Both the position numbers and the translations under genes were made by a program. Shown in pieces: positions 1-7,791 of a DNA stretch of 64,000 nt. Within the stretch, counting starts at the first letter, position 1, and each line of letters starts with the position of its first letter. Origin of the DNA: Bradyrhizobium sp. SRL28 (GTDB taxonomy: Bacteria; Pseudomonadota; Alphaproteobacteria; Rhizobiales; Xanthobacteraceae); assembly GCF_018596315.1 (NCBI RefSeq), contig NZ_JAHEAG010000010.1:1-64000 (forward strand), given 5' to 3'. The notes under the pieces are model-generated. The model was given only the letters and a program-made list of their open reading frames with translations. It searched no databases and was not told the origin of the DNA.

Positions 1-207
1 CGCCGCCAGAAACACCACCTGCGGGCGCCTGGCGGCGAACCAGCGGTTGACCGCGGCCTGATCGCGCAGATCGGCTTCGTCCCTTGTCGCCGTCAGCAGC
101 TCAACGTCTTCTCGCGCCAGCCGGCGCACCAGCGCAGACCCGACCATGCCGCGATGCCCGGCGACGTAGACGGTCTTGCCCTTCAGCTCAAACGGAAGGC
201 ATGCCAT
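1..207 (-). CDS. fcl: GDP-L-fucose synthase, N-terminal part (cut by window edge)
   Basis: First 69 codons of a GDP-L-fucose synthase, the cytoplasmic NADPH-dependent epimerase/reductase that turns GDP-4-keto-6-deoxymannose into GDP-L-fucose. The minus-strand translation from the ATG at 205-207 shows a Rossmann-type start with the family hallmark GHRGMVGSALVRRL at residues 17-30, and the frame stays open to the window edge. The catalytic Ser-Tyr-Lys residues lie outside. The start overlaps the last 20 bases of gmd, so the two are probably translationally coupled; gmd makes the substrate of this enzyme. Family assignment is firm; completeness cannot be judged. Confidence 0.9.
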   Translation of the reverse strand, partial: MACLPFELKGKTVYVAGHRGMVGSALVRRLAREDVELLTATRDEADLRDQAAVNRWFAARRPQVVFLAA

Positions 208-1273
208 TGGCGACCTCCCGCCTTGCGTCACCGAGGTCGCTCGCGACCATTTCCTTGACCAGTTGGGCGAACGACGTTTTGGGCTTCCAGCCGAGCTTCT
301 CGCGCGCCTTGCTGGCATCGCCGATCAGAAGATCGACTTCGGTCGGCCGGAAGTAGACCGGATCGATCCGGACCATGGTCTTGCCGGATTGTTTGTCGAC
401 GCCGGTTTCATCAACGCCCTTGCCGCGCCACTCGATGGTGCGGCCGACTTCGGCGAATGCCAGTTCGACGAATTCGCGCACCGAACGGGTCTCACCGGTC
501 GCCAGCACGAAGTCGTCGGGCGCATCCGCCTGCAATATCCTGTGCATGCCCTCGACATAATCCCGCGCATGGCCCCAGTCGCGCTTGGCTTCGAGGTTGC
601 CGAGATAGAGCACCTGTTCCAGGCCGGTCTCGATCCGCGCGACGCTGCGCGTGATCTTGCGCGTCACAAAGGTCTCGCCGCGGATCGGGCTCTCGTGGTT
701 GAACAGGATACCGTTCGAGGCATAGATGCCGTAGGCCTCGCGGTAATTGACCGTGATCCAGTAGCCGTAGAGCTTGGCGACGCCGTAGGGCGAGCGCGGG
801 TAGAACGGCGTGGATTCCTTCTGCGGCACCTCCTGGACCAGGCCGTAGAGTTCCGAGGTCGAGGCCTGATAGAACCGCGTCTCCTTCTCCATGCCGAGAA
901 TGCGGATCGCCTCCAGCAGCCGCAGCACGCCGATGGCGTCGGCATTGGCGGTATATTCCGGGCTCTCAAAACTGACGCCGACATGGCTCTGGGCGGCGAG
1001 GTTGTAGATCTCGCTCGGCCTGATCTGCTGCATCAGCCGGATCAAATTGGTCGAATCCGTCATGTCGCCGTAATGCAGCAGGAACGGCACATTGCCGGTG
1101 TGCCGGTCTTCATAGAGATGATCGATGCGCGCGGTGTTGAACGAGGACGAGCGCCGCTTGATGCCGTGGACCTCATAGCCGAGGCCGAGCAGGTATTCGG
1201 CGAGATAGGCGCCGTCCTGGCCTGTAACTCCGGTGATCAGCGCCACGCGCCGCTGTGAATGTTCATTCGTCAT
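188..1273 (-). CDS. gmd: GDP-mannose 4,6-dehydratase
   Basis: Dehydrates GDP-D-mannose to GDP-4-keto-6-deoxy-D-mannose, the first step to GDP-L-fucose or GDP-rhamnose used in surface polysaccharide. The 361 residues are close to full family length. An SDR nucleotide-binding motif GVTGQDG lies at residues 15-21, the STSELYG segment at 138-144 and the catalytic YGVAK (Tyr163, Lys167) follows. It is directly followed by the overlapping fcl start, which fixes the pathway towards GDP-L-fucose. The adjacent exosortase/EPS genes suggest that the fucose goes into an exopolysaccharide, which is inference. Confidence 0.97.
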   Translation of the reverse strand: MTNEHSQRRVALITGVTGQDGAYLAEYLLGLGYEVHGIKRRSSSFNTARIDHLYEDRHTGNVPFLLHYGDMTDSTNLIRLMQQIRPSEIYNLAAQSHVGVSFESPEYTANADAIGVLRLLEAIRILGMEKETRFYQASTSELYGLVQEVPQKESTPFYPRSPYGVAKLYGYWITVNYREAYGIYASNGILFNHESPIRGETFVTRKITRSVARIETGLEQVLYLGNLEAKRDWGHARDYVEGMHRILQADAPDDFVLATGETRSVREFVELAFAEVGRTIEWRGKGVDETGVDKQSGKTMVRIDPVYFRPTEVDLLIGDASKAREKLGWKPKTSFAQLVKEMVASDLGDARREVANGMPSV

Positions 1274-1366
1274 GGCAGCTTCAACCCTTCTTTCAACGTG
1301 TCATCGCTAATCCCGTGATTTGCCTCAATGTGCGGGCGATCAATCGGCAGAGCCAAAGAGGGGCGA

Positions 1367-2071
1367 CTAGAGCTGCAAATGGGCAGGTAAGAAGGCCGCA
1401 ATTTCCGAGGCCGGTACAAAGTATTTGGCGATATCACGCGTTTCTGTCTTTCTGCTACCAGGGCGAGAATACGTTTGCGATATTTTTCGGCTCATTATTC
1501 CGAGCAGGCATTTGCGCTTGACGTCAAACACCCCTGATCCGGAATTGCCGGTACGCGCCACGTCGGCGATGACCGTGCTGAACCTGCTGCGGGTTCCGAC
1601 CGGCAGCCGATCGGGTGCCAGGATGTGTGAGCGCACGGCAGATCCCGGCACGATGGTCACAACCTCTTGTCCGGGGCTGGGCGGGTCGGTGCAGATCGAG
1701 TTTCGCCGAAGTCGCAAGCGTGCCGGAAGAAGCTCTTCCTCGACCGATAGCAGCGTGAGATCTGTTCCCTCGAGACTGCCTTCCTTGATAACGCGGGTAG
1801 GATATTCCAACCCGGCGATTGCTATCTTGGGCCGCGTGCGCCAGGTTCGGCCTGCAACATGCGCGGCCGTGATGAACAGGCCTTTTCCAAGATAGATGCC
1901 GGATCCTGGTCCCCAGCTCTGCATCGGCGTCTGGTGAATGTGCACCGCGTACGGCAGCAGCGTTTCGTCGGCGCCTTGCGCGCGTGCTGGCTGCCACAGG
2001 ACCACCAGAAGAAGTGCGCCCTGGAGAAATGGTGCGCACAGCGACTTCGCGGTAGGTCGATCGAACGCCAA
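1367..2071 (-). CDS. secreted trypsin-like serine protease
   Basis: 234-residue protein with an N-terminal hydrophobic segment (about residues 11-32, ending in an ARA cleavage-like site) and a chymotrypsin-fold peptidase body. The catalytic triad can be read: His71 in ITAAHVAG, Asp104 in EGTDLTLL and Ser177 in GNSGSGVF. It should act in the periplasm or outside the cell. It lies between gmd and epsI on the same strand; proteases are known companions of exosortase/EPS loci, so processing of an envelope or PEP-CTERM protein is conceivable but unproven. Substrate unknown. The downstream gap to gmd is about 90 bases. Confidence 0.8.
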   Translation of the reverse strand: MAFDRPTAKSLCAPFLQGALLLVVLWQPARAQGADETLLPYAVHIHQTPMQSWGPGSGIYLGKGLFITAAHVAGRTWRTRPKIAIAGLEYPTRVIKEGSLEGTDLTLLSVEEELLPARLRLRRNSICTDPPSPGQEVVTIVPGSAVRSHILAPDRLPVGTRSRFSTVIADVARTGNSGSGVFDVKRKCLLGIMSRKISQTYSRPGSRKTETRDIAKYFVPASEIAAFLPAHLQL

Positions 2072-2111
2072 AATTACCTGCCAGGTGCACGTCGTTTGTT
2101 AGCGGCGATCT

Positions 2112-2822
2112 TCAGCTCGCGCCGGTAAAGAACTTGAGTTCCTGAGGCGGAATTGCGGCAAGCAGATCGCGGATAAATTGGTCCTGCAGCTTGAATGATA
2201 CATCCTTCGGCAGACCGATCGTGGAGACCCTGATCAGAGCGCCATCGGGAATGATGCCGCGCAGGCCATACTTCAATCGGCTGAGCTGATGACCGACGAC
2301 GCCATTGGCGATGTCATTGCCGATCCGCAGCCAGTAGGTGACCGGCTCGAAGCGCGACTCCCTTGCCGCAATCAACCGGGCCATCTTGATGGGTTGCGCG
2401 CCGTCGCGATAGCTGATCACGGCGTCCGCTTTTTCCGAGATCCGGAAGCCATTGGCGGTATAGCAAATCTCCGGGCGATGGGACTTCAGCCGATAGTTCT
2501 GCACCGGACCATATGCGACCATCAGCATGACGATATTGCCATGCCCGTCGGTATAGCCTCGACCGACTTCCTGGCTGTAGATCTTTCCTGCGAGCGGGTC
2601 CGGCTGAACGAATGCGTCCGGATCCGCCGGGCGGACCGGGCTGATTTCCGGAACCAGCGTCCAGGTTCCGAACTGACGGGGGATGACGGTTTCAAGGCTG
2701 GGGGAGGCCGATGTACGGGCCATCAGTTGGCGGGGCGCCAGCACGGTCGCAAGCACGGCGCAGCCGACGATTGCGATACATGCCAATATGATCTGAATTC
2801 GAGGGTATTTCATTGAGGCCAC
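2112..2822 (-). CDS. epsI: EpsI family exosortase-associated protein
   Basis: 236-residue EpsI domain protein. In many exosortase systems this domain is either fused to the C-terminus of the exosortase or encoded next to it; its exact biochemical role is not settled. An N-terminal membrane anchor (about residues 10-30) precedes a periplasmic domain with the family signature HRPEICY (Cys120) and a preceding GNIVMLMVAYG strand. Here it is a separate gene, divergent from epsD and about 1.5 kb from the exosortase. Family membership is well supported; function is inferred from the neighbours. Confidence 0.9.
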   Translation of the reverse strand: MASMKYPRIQIILACIAIVGCAVLATVLAPRQLMARTSASPSLETVIPRQFGTWTLVPEISPVRPADPDAFVQPDPLAGKIYSQEVGRGYTDGHGNIVMLMVAYGPVQNYRLKSHRPEICYTANGFRISEKADAVISYRDGAQPIKMARLIAARESRFEPVTYWLRIGNDIANGVVGHQLSRLKYGLRGIIPDGALIRVSTIGLPKDVSFKLQDQFIRDLLAAIPPQELKFFTGAS

Positions 2823-3068
2823 GCAAAATCTTCAAGAGTTAATTGGATCAGCCGTTCTGGACGAGGATATACTCCAACAGGCTTATTTGCAGTCAAAAGA
2901 AAGAGATAATCGGCCCCCTTAACGAAATTAACATAAATAACCGAAACCGCAGTGAAAAGGCGTTATTGGCTCGACCCGGGACAGCGCGCTGTTTAGTCAT
3001 ACCGAGATTAGGGCACGGCCAGCCTATTGTATATGCTTCTCGGCCTATTTGGATACACGGAGTTCTGG
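2823..3068. promoter_or_regulatory. AT-rich divergent control region between epsI and the EpsD-like gene
   Basis: About 245 bases separate two divergently transcribed exosortase-system genes. The segment from about 2870 to 2960 is visibly richer in A and T than its surroundings (runs such as aaattaacataaata), as expected of a promoter zone. No clear operator or sigma-54 element was recognised. That it carries both promoters is inferred from gene orientation only. Confidence 0.4.
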
Positions 3069-3941
3069 ATGAAGGGTATGTCCATCAAGATCGCGCGGCT
3101 TGCCGTCTTGCTTGCCTGTAGCGCGGTCGCCTTGGCCGGGTGCGGCAAGAAAAGCGATCAGCCCGCGGCTAGCAAAGGACAGGTCGTTGCGCGTGTCGGC
3201 GAGGAAGTCGTAACCGTTCAGGATCTCGAGAATGAGTTCCGCTGGGCGAACATAACTCCGGACAAGCAGAAGGAGCCCGAGATCGTCAAGCGCGTCCTGG
3301 GTGAACTGGTCGTGCGCAAATATTTGCTCCGCCAGGCCATGGCGGCAAAACTCGATCGCGAGCCGGGCGTGCTGCTGGACCTGCTGAGATCACGCGAGCA
3401 GATCCTCGAGAATGCGTATCTGCAGCGCACGGCGGCAGCCAAGGCGCCGGGCAAGGTAGATGTCGACAGGTACATCGCCAACAACCCGGCGAAATTTGCC
3501 GGCAGAAAATTGCTCAGCGTTGAACAGATCGCATTTCCAATAACGCCGACCACCCAGTCCTTCGTCGAAGCGAACAAGGGTGCCAAATCGCTCGACGAAA
3601 TCGACCAGAAGCTTACCGCAGCCGGAATCCCCCACGGCCGGCAAATGGGCGCGCTGAACAGCGGCGATCTCCCACCGGAGTTTTACGGCTTGATCGAGGC
3701 CAAGAAGGCGGATGACGTGTTCTTTGTTCGCGCCGGCCAGAACGGAATGTTCTTCAAAGTCAAGGGCGAGGAGCCACGCCCGCTCGAAGGAGAGCCTGCG
3801 GCCAATCTGGCGCGGCAATTGATGCGCGCGGACGCGGTCAAGGCCGAGATGGGGATCGCGACCTACTCGGCGAACCTCGAAGCAAAATATGAAGGTGATT
3901 ACGCGAAGATCATGCAGCCAGGCGATGGCAAGAAGAACTGA
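3069..3941 (+). CDS. EpsD-like peptidyl-prolyl isomerase family lipoprotein
   Basis: 290-residue secreted lipoprotein of the SurA/EpsD-like peptidyl-prolyl isomerase family, expected in the periplasm attached to a membrane. A signal segment ends in a lipobox (LAGC) about 22-25 residues from the start. A SurA-N-like helical part follows, with VARVGEEVVTVQDLENEF and VLGELVVRKYLLRQAM, then a weak rotamase-like region. I chose the ATG at 3069; an in-frame ATG at 3078 also works, whereas the longer frame from 3027 puts 14 unlikely residues ahead of the signal peptide. In exosortase/EPS loci such proteins are annotated EpsD and presumed to be assembly chaperones. Confidence 0.82.
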   Translation: MKGMSIKIARLAVLLACSAVALAGCGKKSDQPAASKGQVVARVGEEVVTVQDLENEFRWANITPDKQKEPEIVKRVLGELVVRKYLLRQAMAAKLDREPGVLLDLLRSREQILENAYLQRTAAAKAPGKVDVDRYIANNPAKFAGRKLLSVEQIAFPITPTTQSFVEANKGAKSLDEIDQKLTAAGIPHGRQMGALNSGDLPPEFYGLIEAKKADDVFFVRAGQNGMFFKVKGEEPRPLEGEPAANLARQLMRADAVKAEMGIATYSANLEAKYEGDYAKIMQPGDGKKN

Positions 3942-3995
3942 GCGCAGGATGTGAGCGCGCCGCCGTAAAAAAGTTCCTCAAGGCATATCGACGAC

Positions 3996-4217
3996 ATGAC
4001 AACGTTTTTTGATGTATTGACCGTTACATGCTTCGTGGCGCTGGTGATCGCGTTTTTCCGATTCACCGAGCGCGACAATCGAACGTTGCTGCACTTCATG
4101 CTGGCCGGCATCGTATTCGCCGTCGCCAACCAGGTCGGAAATGCTGGTTCGTTCTACCTTGCGCTGGTCCTGATTCTTGCTGGCGCTGGTTACGCGGTTT
4201 TGATAGTGCGGCGATAA
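3996..4217 (+). CDS. small membrane protein, XrtV sorting-system accessory type
   Basis: 73-residue protein with two hydrophobic segments (about residues 5-22 and 33-70) around a charged FRFTERDNRTLLHFMLAG loop. It sits between the EpsD-like gene and the exosortase, same strand, with 54 bases after and 59 bases before. Size, position and the FRFTERD.RTL pattern match what I recall of the XrtV-system accessory protein of alphaproteobacteria; no function has been demonstrated for that family as far as I know. The family assignment rests on memory and context. Confidence 0.7.
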   Translation: MTTFFDVLTVTCFVALVIAFFRFTERDNRTLLHFMLAGIVFAVANQVGNAGSFYLALVLILAGAGYAVLIVRR

Positions 4218-4276
4218 GCGGCTTGTTCCTTTTAATGCTATCAGTAAACTAGGTTTTGGAACCTGTTGGTATTTGA

Positions 4277-5188
4277 ATGACATATTCGCAAGTAATGCCA
4301 TCGGCTAAGGCAGGTTTTCTCGGCCCTTTTTTGTGGCCGGCGCTGCTTGGCGTCTCTGTGATCGCTGCCTATGCCCAGACCGTTCTCAGTTTGATTGATG
4401 GGCCTTGGCAAACGGAGCAGGAGGGACACGGTCCGCTTATCATTGCAGCCACGCTCTGGCTGATCTGGCAATCGCGCGAGAAGTTGAGGACCGTTGAAAT
4501 TTCTCCGGCTCCCGTCACGGGGTGGATTGCGCTCCTCGGCGGCCTTGTCATCCTCTATCTGGCCCGAATCCAGCAGGGGTTGGTCACCTTCGAGACTTTT
4601 TCCTTGATTCCTGTCATCGTCGGCTGTGTCCTGATTTCGGCTGGATGGCCGGTAATGCGAGTACTCGCGTTTCCGATCGGCTTCCTGATCTTTGCAGTGC
4701 CGATGCCCGACTGGCTGGTCGATGCCGCCACGGTTCCGCTGAAGGTCTTTATTTCGAACGTCGTAACCAACGTGCTCTATGCGACGGGTTTTCCGGTTGC
4801 TCAGAACGGCGTCATGATCATGATCGGAACCTATCAGCTCCTGGTAAAGGACGCCTGTTCCGGAATGAATTCGATTTTTGCATTGTCCGCGATCGGCGTT
4901 TTTTACGCCTATGCGTTTCGCTGGCAGCAGAAAATTCGCAGCCTGTTCCTTCTCGCGGCGATCATACCCATTACCATCATCGCAAATTTCTTTCGCGTTT
5001 TCGCTCTTGTCCTGATCGCTTATTACCTGGGACCTGACATGCTCGAGGGAATTCTGCACGATCTCACCGGCATCGGCCTTTTCGTCGTCGCGGTTGTTCT
5101 GCTGTTCCTGTTCGATGCCTTTCTGGGCCTTTGTTATGCGATTGTGCGCCGGGTTCGCAACCGTGCCGAAACAGCGACACCCGCTTAG
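4277..5188 (+). CDS. xrtV: exosortase (XrtV type)
   Basis: 303-residue polytopic inner-membrane protein of the exosortase family, a transpeptidase-like enzyme thought to recognise and cleave the PEP-CTERM tail of secreted proteins. The three invariant residues are visible: Cys194 in KDACSGMNS, Arg240 in ANFFRVFAL and His261 in GILHDLTGIG. About eight hydrophobic segments flank them. There is no EpsI domain at the C-terminus, which agrees with the separate epsI gene at 2112-2822. Three PEP-CTERM proteins are encoded within the next 8.5 kb. The XrtV subtype is inferred from the small accessory gene upstream; the general exosortase call is firm. Confidence 0.93.
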   Translation: MTYSQVMPSAKAGFLGPFLWPALLGVSVIAAYAQTVLSLIDGPWQTEQEGHGPLIIAATLWLIWQSREKLRTVEISPAPVTGWIALLGGLVILYLARIQQGLVTFETFSLIPVIVGCVLISAGWPVMRVLAFPIGFLIFAVPMPDWLVDAATVPLKVFISNVVTNVLYATGFPVAQNGVMIMIGTYQLLVKDACSGMNSIFALSAIGVFYAYAFRWQQKIRSLFLLAAIIPITIIANFFRVFALVLIAYYLGPDMLEGILHDLTGIGLFVVAVVLLFLFDAFLGLCYAIVRRVRNRAETATPA

Positions 5189-5329
5189 CTTCGAACATCT
5201 TCATTGCGCCTTGTGAAATCACTCGTTGAGGCGCTTTGCTCGTGCATGCGCTTTCTGCGGGGTGGCTCGTTCGCGGCGAGCTATGCTAAGCTCGTTCCAC
5301 TTCAAGACCGGTCCTTGACGAAGGTTGCC

Positions 5330-6010
5330 GTGAGCCGAACGTACGCCATACCCGACCTTCATGGCCGGCTGGATCTCCTGGATCGCGCGATTGACGCGGT
5401 TGCCCGGCACGCTGCAGGGATGGCCTCCACGATCATAACCTTGGGCGACTATGTCGACCGCGGGCCGCAGAGCAGACAGGTCATCGAGCGTCTCATGAAC
5501 TGGAGACCGGATGAATCGAAGGTCGTCAATCTGAAGGGCAACCACGAGGCCATGATGTGCGCGGTCTGTGAGAATAGGGCCGAACTCGACTGGTGGATTA
5601 GGAATGGGGGAGGTGAGACGCTGGGATCATATGACCAAAGTCCAACGCTCCCCGATTTGCGCGCAATCCCGACCGGCCATCTGAACTGGATCGCCAATCT
5701 TCCGCTGATGCATGTCGATCGGCACAGAATATTCGTTCACGCCGCGGTAGATCCAAAGGCTCCGCTCGATCAGCAGAACGAGGAAACGTTGCTCTGGAAG
5801 CGCTATTCCGGCGGCGCCGATGTCGGGCATGGGCATCGGCATGTCGTACACGGTCACCACGCCGATCCGCGCGCGCCACTTGCAGGCAGACACAAGACGA
5901 ATCTCGACGGATTGGCCTGGAAGACGGGGCGGTTGGTCATCGGGGTATTTGACGACGACCGGCCCGGCGGTGCCTCCGAGTACCTGGAAGTATTCGGCCG
6001 CGAAATGTAG
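5330..6010 (+). CDS. PP2A/Gpp-type metallophosphoesterase
   Basis: Calcineurin-like metallophosphatase with all metal-binding motifs in order: DLHGR, GDYVDRGP, GNHE, a VHAAV histidine and HVVHGHH. Bacterial relatives are protein Ser/Thr phosphatases or act on small phosphoesters. The frame is open from a TTG at 5204, but the GTG at 5330 (AAGG five bases upstream, then SRTYAIPDLHGR) gives the usual family start and 226 residues; I prefer it, though ATG 5246 cannot be excluded. It follows the exosortase on the same strand and may be cotranscribed. Its substrate here is unknown. Confidence 0.85.
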   Translation: MSRTYAIPDLHGRLDLLDRAIDAVARHAAGMASTIITLGDYVDRGPQSRQVIERLMNWRPDESKVVNLKGNHEAMMCAVCENRAELDWWIRNGGGETLGSYDQSPTLPDLRAIPTGHLNWIANLPLMHVDRHRIFVHAAVDPKAPLDQQNEETLLWKRYSGGADVGHGHRHVVHGHHADPRAPLAGRHKTNLDGLAWKTGRLVIGVFDDDRPGGASEYLEVFGREM

Positions 6011-6153
6011 GACTGGCCCATCGTCGGCGTAGAGATGCTCTCCAGGCTGTCCCATCAGCGACAAGTCGCATAATTCCCGGCTCACCTTGCGGGCGACCGA
6101 GTAGAGCATTGAATTTTGAATAAAGTCCGTGCCGCGTTGGTCACGCCAATCCC

Positions 6154-6170
6154 GAATTAAAGTTTAATTC
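6154..6170. repeat. 17-bp perfect palindrome upstream of PEP-CTERM gene
   Basis: GAATTAAA and TTTAATTC are exact inverted repeats around a single central G. The element lies about 84 bases before the ATG of the PEP-CTERM gene at 6254, in an otherwise gene-free stretch, so it may be an operator. It is immediately preceded by the word ACGCCAATCCCG, which recurs next to the start of the NfrA-like gene at 16374. Confidence 0.5.
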
Positions 6171-6253
6171 CTTTTCGGTGACGGCTTGTTTCCGCTAATA
6201 TCTAGCCACGAATCAGTGCCGCGTTCGTTTTCACACAAAATTCAGGAACCTTG

Positions 6254-6931
6254 ATGTTCATGAAGATGAACCCGGCTGCCTTTGGGGCGGCGCTGATGTT
6301 GTTTGCAGGCACGGTCAACGCAGACGCCGGCTTGGTCACCTACGGCGACTTTGCTTCGTGGAGCGCGGCCGTACCTGGCTACACCTCTCTTGCAATTCCC
6401 GATCCGACAGGTTCTGAGGGATATGACAATTTTGGAAGCGGCACGGCCTCCGTCAGCTATGGCGGTGTACTGTTTGCGACGAATGCCGCCTTGGGCAACG
6501 GAAGTTTTTACAACATTGGATCGACGTTCAGCGGGTCCAACGGTTTTTTTCCGGTTTTGTCCTCGCAGCAACAAAGTGATGGCGTCGCAAATATCCTGAT
6601 CACGCTTGCCGCTCCCGTAAAGGCATTCGCGTTGAACTTCGATACGTTCTTCGGATCTGACGTTACGTTCACATTTTCCAATGGCGAAACGCGGACGCGG
6701 CCCAGCGCGGGATATGCTTACAATCTCAAGAGCTTTTTCGGCGTAACCGACGACAATCCGTTCAATACGATTTTGCTCACCTCGTCAGACCCCGTGTTAA
6801 ATCTCAATGCGCTGAAATTTGACGCGGCGGTATCCGCCATTCCGGAGCCGGCTACCTGGGTCATGCTGCTGCTTGGCTTCGTCGGGATCGGTCTTTTTGG
6901 TGCCCGACTGCCCGCGCGCCAGAGCAGCTGA
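6254..6931 (+). CDS. PEP-CTERM sorting domain protein
   Basis: 225-residue exported protein. It has an N-terminal signal peptide (about residues 1-25, ending in NADA), a secreted body rich in Gly, Ser, Thr, Asn and Phe, and a C-terminal sorting signal: AIPEPATWVMLLLGFVGIGLF followed by basic residues. Such proteins are the substrates of exosortase, here encoded 1 kb upstream. I take ATG 6254 (CAGGA six bases before) over the TTG at 6251. No catalytic domain was recognised in the body; a matrix or surface role is typical of the family but not shown. Confidence 0.9.
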   Translation: MFMKMNPAAFGAALMLFAGTVNADAGLVTYGDFASWSAAVPGYTSLAIPDPTGSEGYDNFGSGTASVSYGGVLFATNAALGNGSFYNIGSTFSGSNGFFPVLSSQQQSDGVANILITLAAPVKAFALNFDTFFGSDVTFTFSNGETRTRPSAGYAYNLKSFFGVTDDNPFNTILLTSSDPVLNLNALKFDAAVSAIPEPATWVMLLLGFVGIGLFGARLPARQSS

Positions 6932-7097
6932 TCAACAAGGCGCAGGCATAGCGCGAGCTGCACTGCGACGAAAATCGCGGATTGTGACCCAGTGAGGTTA
7001 GCGCAGGTCTAGTCTAGTATCGATCAGTTTGCTTGATGTGAATTTTCCGCCCGAGCGAAATTAGGTCCGGGCGCGGAACGGTGAAATGGGGATTTAA

Positions 7098-7694
7098 ATG
7101 CTTTCGTTAAGAGTGAACACGCTCGCGGCTTGGATGCTTGCAGTCGGATTGTTGATTGGCCTCAGCCCGTTGAACCCGGCAAAGGCGGTTGTTGTTTCGG
7201 GTGCTGATTTTGCAGTCATCGAGACCGCCGGCCCAGGCAATACCGGCCATTACACCGTCATCAACAATTCGGTTTCCGAATATATCTACGGATTTTCGGT
7301 CACGAATCCGCTCGCCTCGAGCGTCAGCAGCTGGACGACGGAGCCGGGCTGGATCGCGGGCAAGACGCCCGTGCTTGGTTATCCCAAGACTGGCTTCGGC
7401 TATCTGACTGCCCCGGGGTTTTGGACATTTTCGAAGGGACGTCCGGTTTTCCACGTCAGTTCGCTGACCATCGGTCCGGACGAGAGCTCGAGCAATTTCT
7501 TTTTCGGAACGGCGGAACTGGCGAGCCTCGTGACGCTGCTTCTGGTCGACGCGAAGGGAAATTTCTCGACGGTCAGCTTCGATGCCACCCCGGCTGTACC
7601 TGAGGCTTCGAGTTGGGCGATGATGATTTTGGGCTTTGCCGGCATCGGCCTGCTGGCCTCTCGTCGGCGCCGGAATGGCTTTGCGGCGGCCTGA
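7098..7694 (+). CDS. PEP-CTERM-like protein with variant PEA motif
   Basis: 198-residue exported protein with a signal peptide (about residues 1-30, ending in AKA), a body without recognised domain, and a C-terminal VPEASSW element followed by the hydrophobic MMILGFAGIGLL and an RRRR stop-transfer cluster. The tail matches alphaproteobacterial PEP-CTERM signals except that the third residue of the PEP triplet is Ala. It is transcribed with the preceding PEP-CTERM gene (about 165 bases apart), and a hairpin with T run follows at 7724. Probably an exosortase substrate; whether PEA is accepted is unknown. Confidence 0.85.
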   Translation: MLSLRVNTLAAWMLAVGLLIGLSPLNPAKAVVVSGADFAVIETAGPGNTGHYTVINNSVSEYIYGFSVTNPLASSVSSWTTEPGWIAGKTPVLGYPKTGFGYLTAPGFWTFSKGRPVFHVSSLTIGPDESSSNFFFGTAELASLVTLLLVDAKGNFSTVSFDATPAVPEASSWAMMILGFAGIGLLASRRRRNGFAAA

Positions 7695-7723
7695 AACGGA
7701 TCTAAGAAATTCGCTGACGCCAG

Positions 7724-7745
7724 GACCGCCTACGGCCGGTCTTTT
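7724..7745 (+). terminator. probable rho-independent terminator after PEP-CTERM gene
   Basis: GACCGCC, a TAC loop and GGCCGGTC pair over seven base pairs with one bulged C, followed by CTTTTG. It begins about 30 bases after the stop codon of the PEP-CTERM gene ending at 7694. Confidence 0.65.
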
Positions 7746-7791
7746 GCTGTCTGCCAAACGCGATGAATGCACAGGGGGGCAGCACATTGTT

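Noticed and set aside
176..1258. Long plus-strand open frame (360 codons) opposite gmd.
   Set aside because: Antisense to a clear gmd gene; product has no recognisable motifs and no ribosome-binding site.
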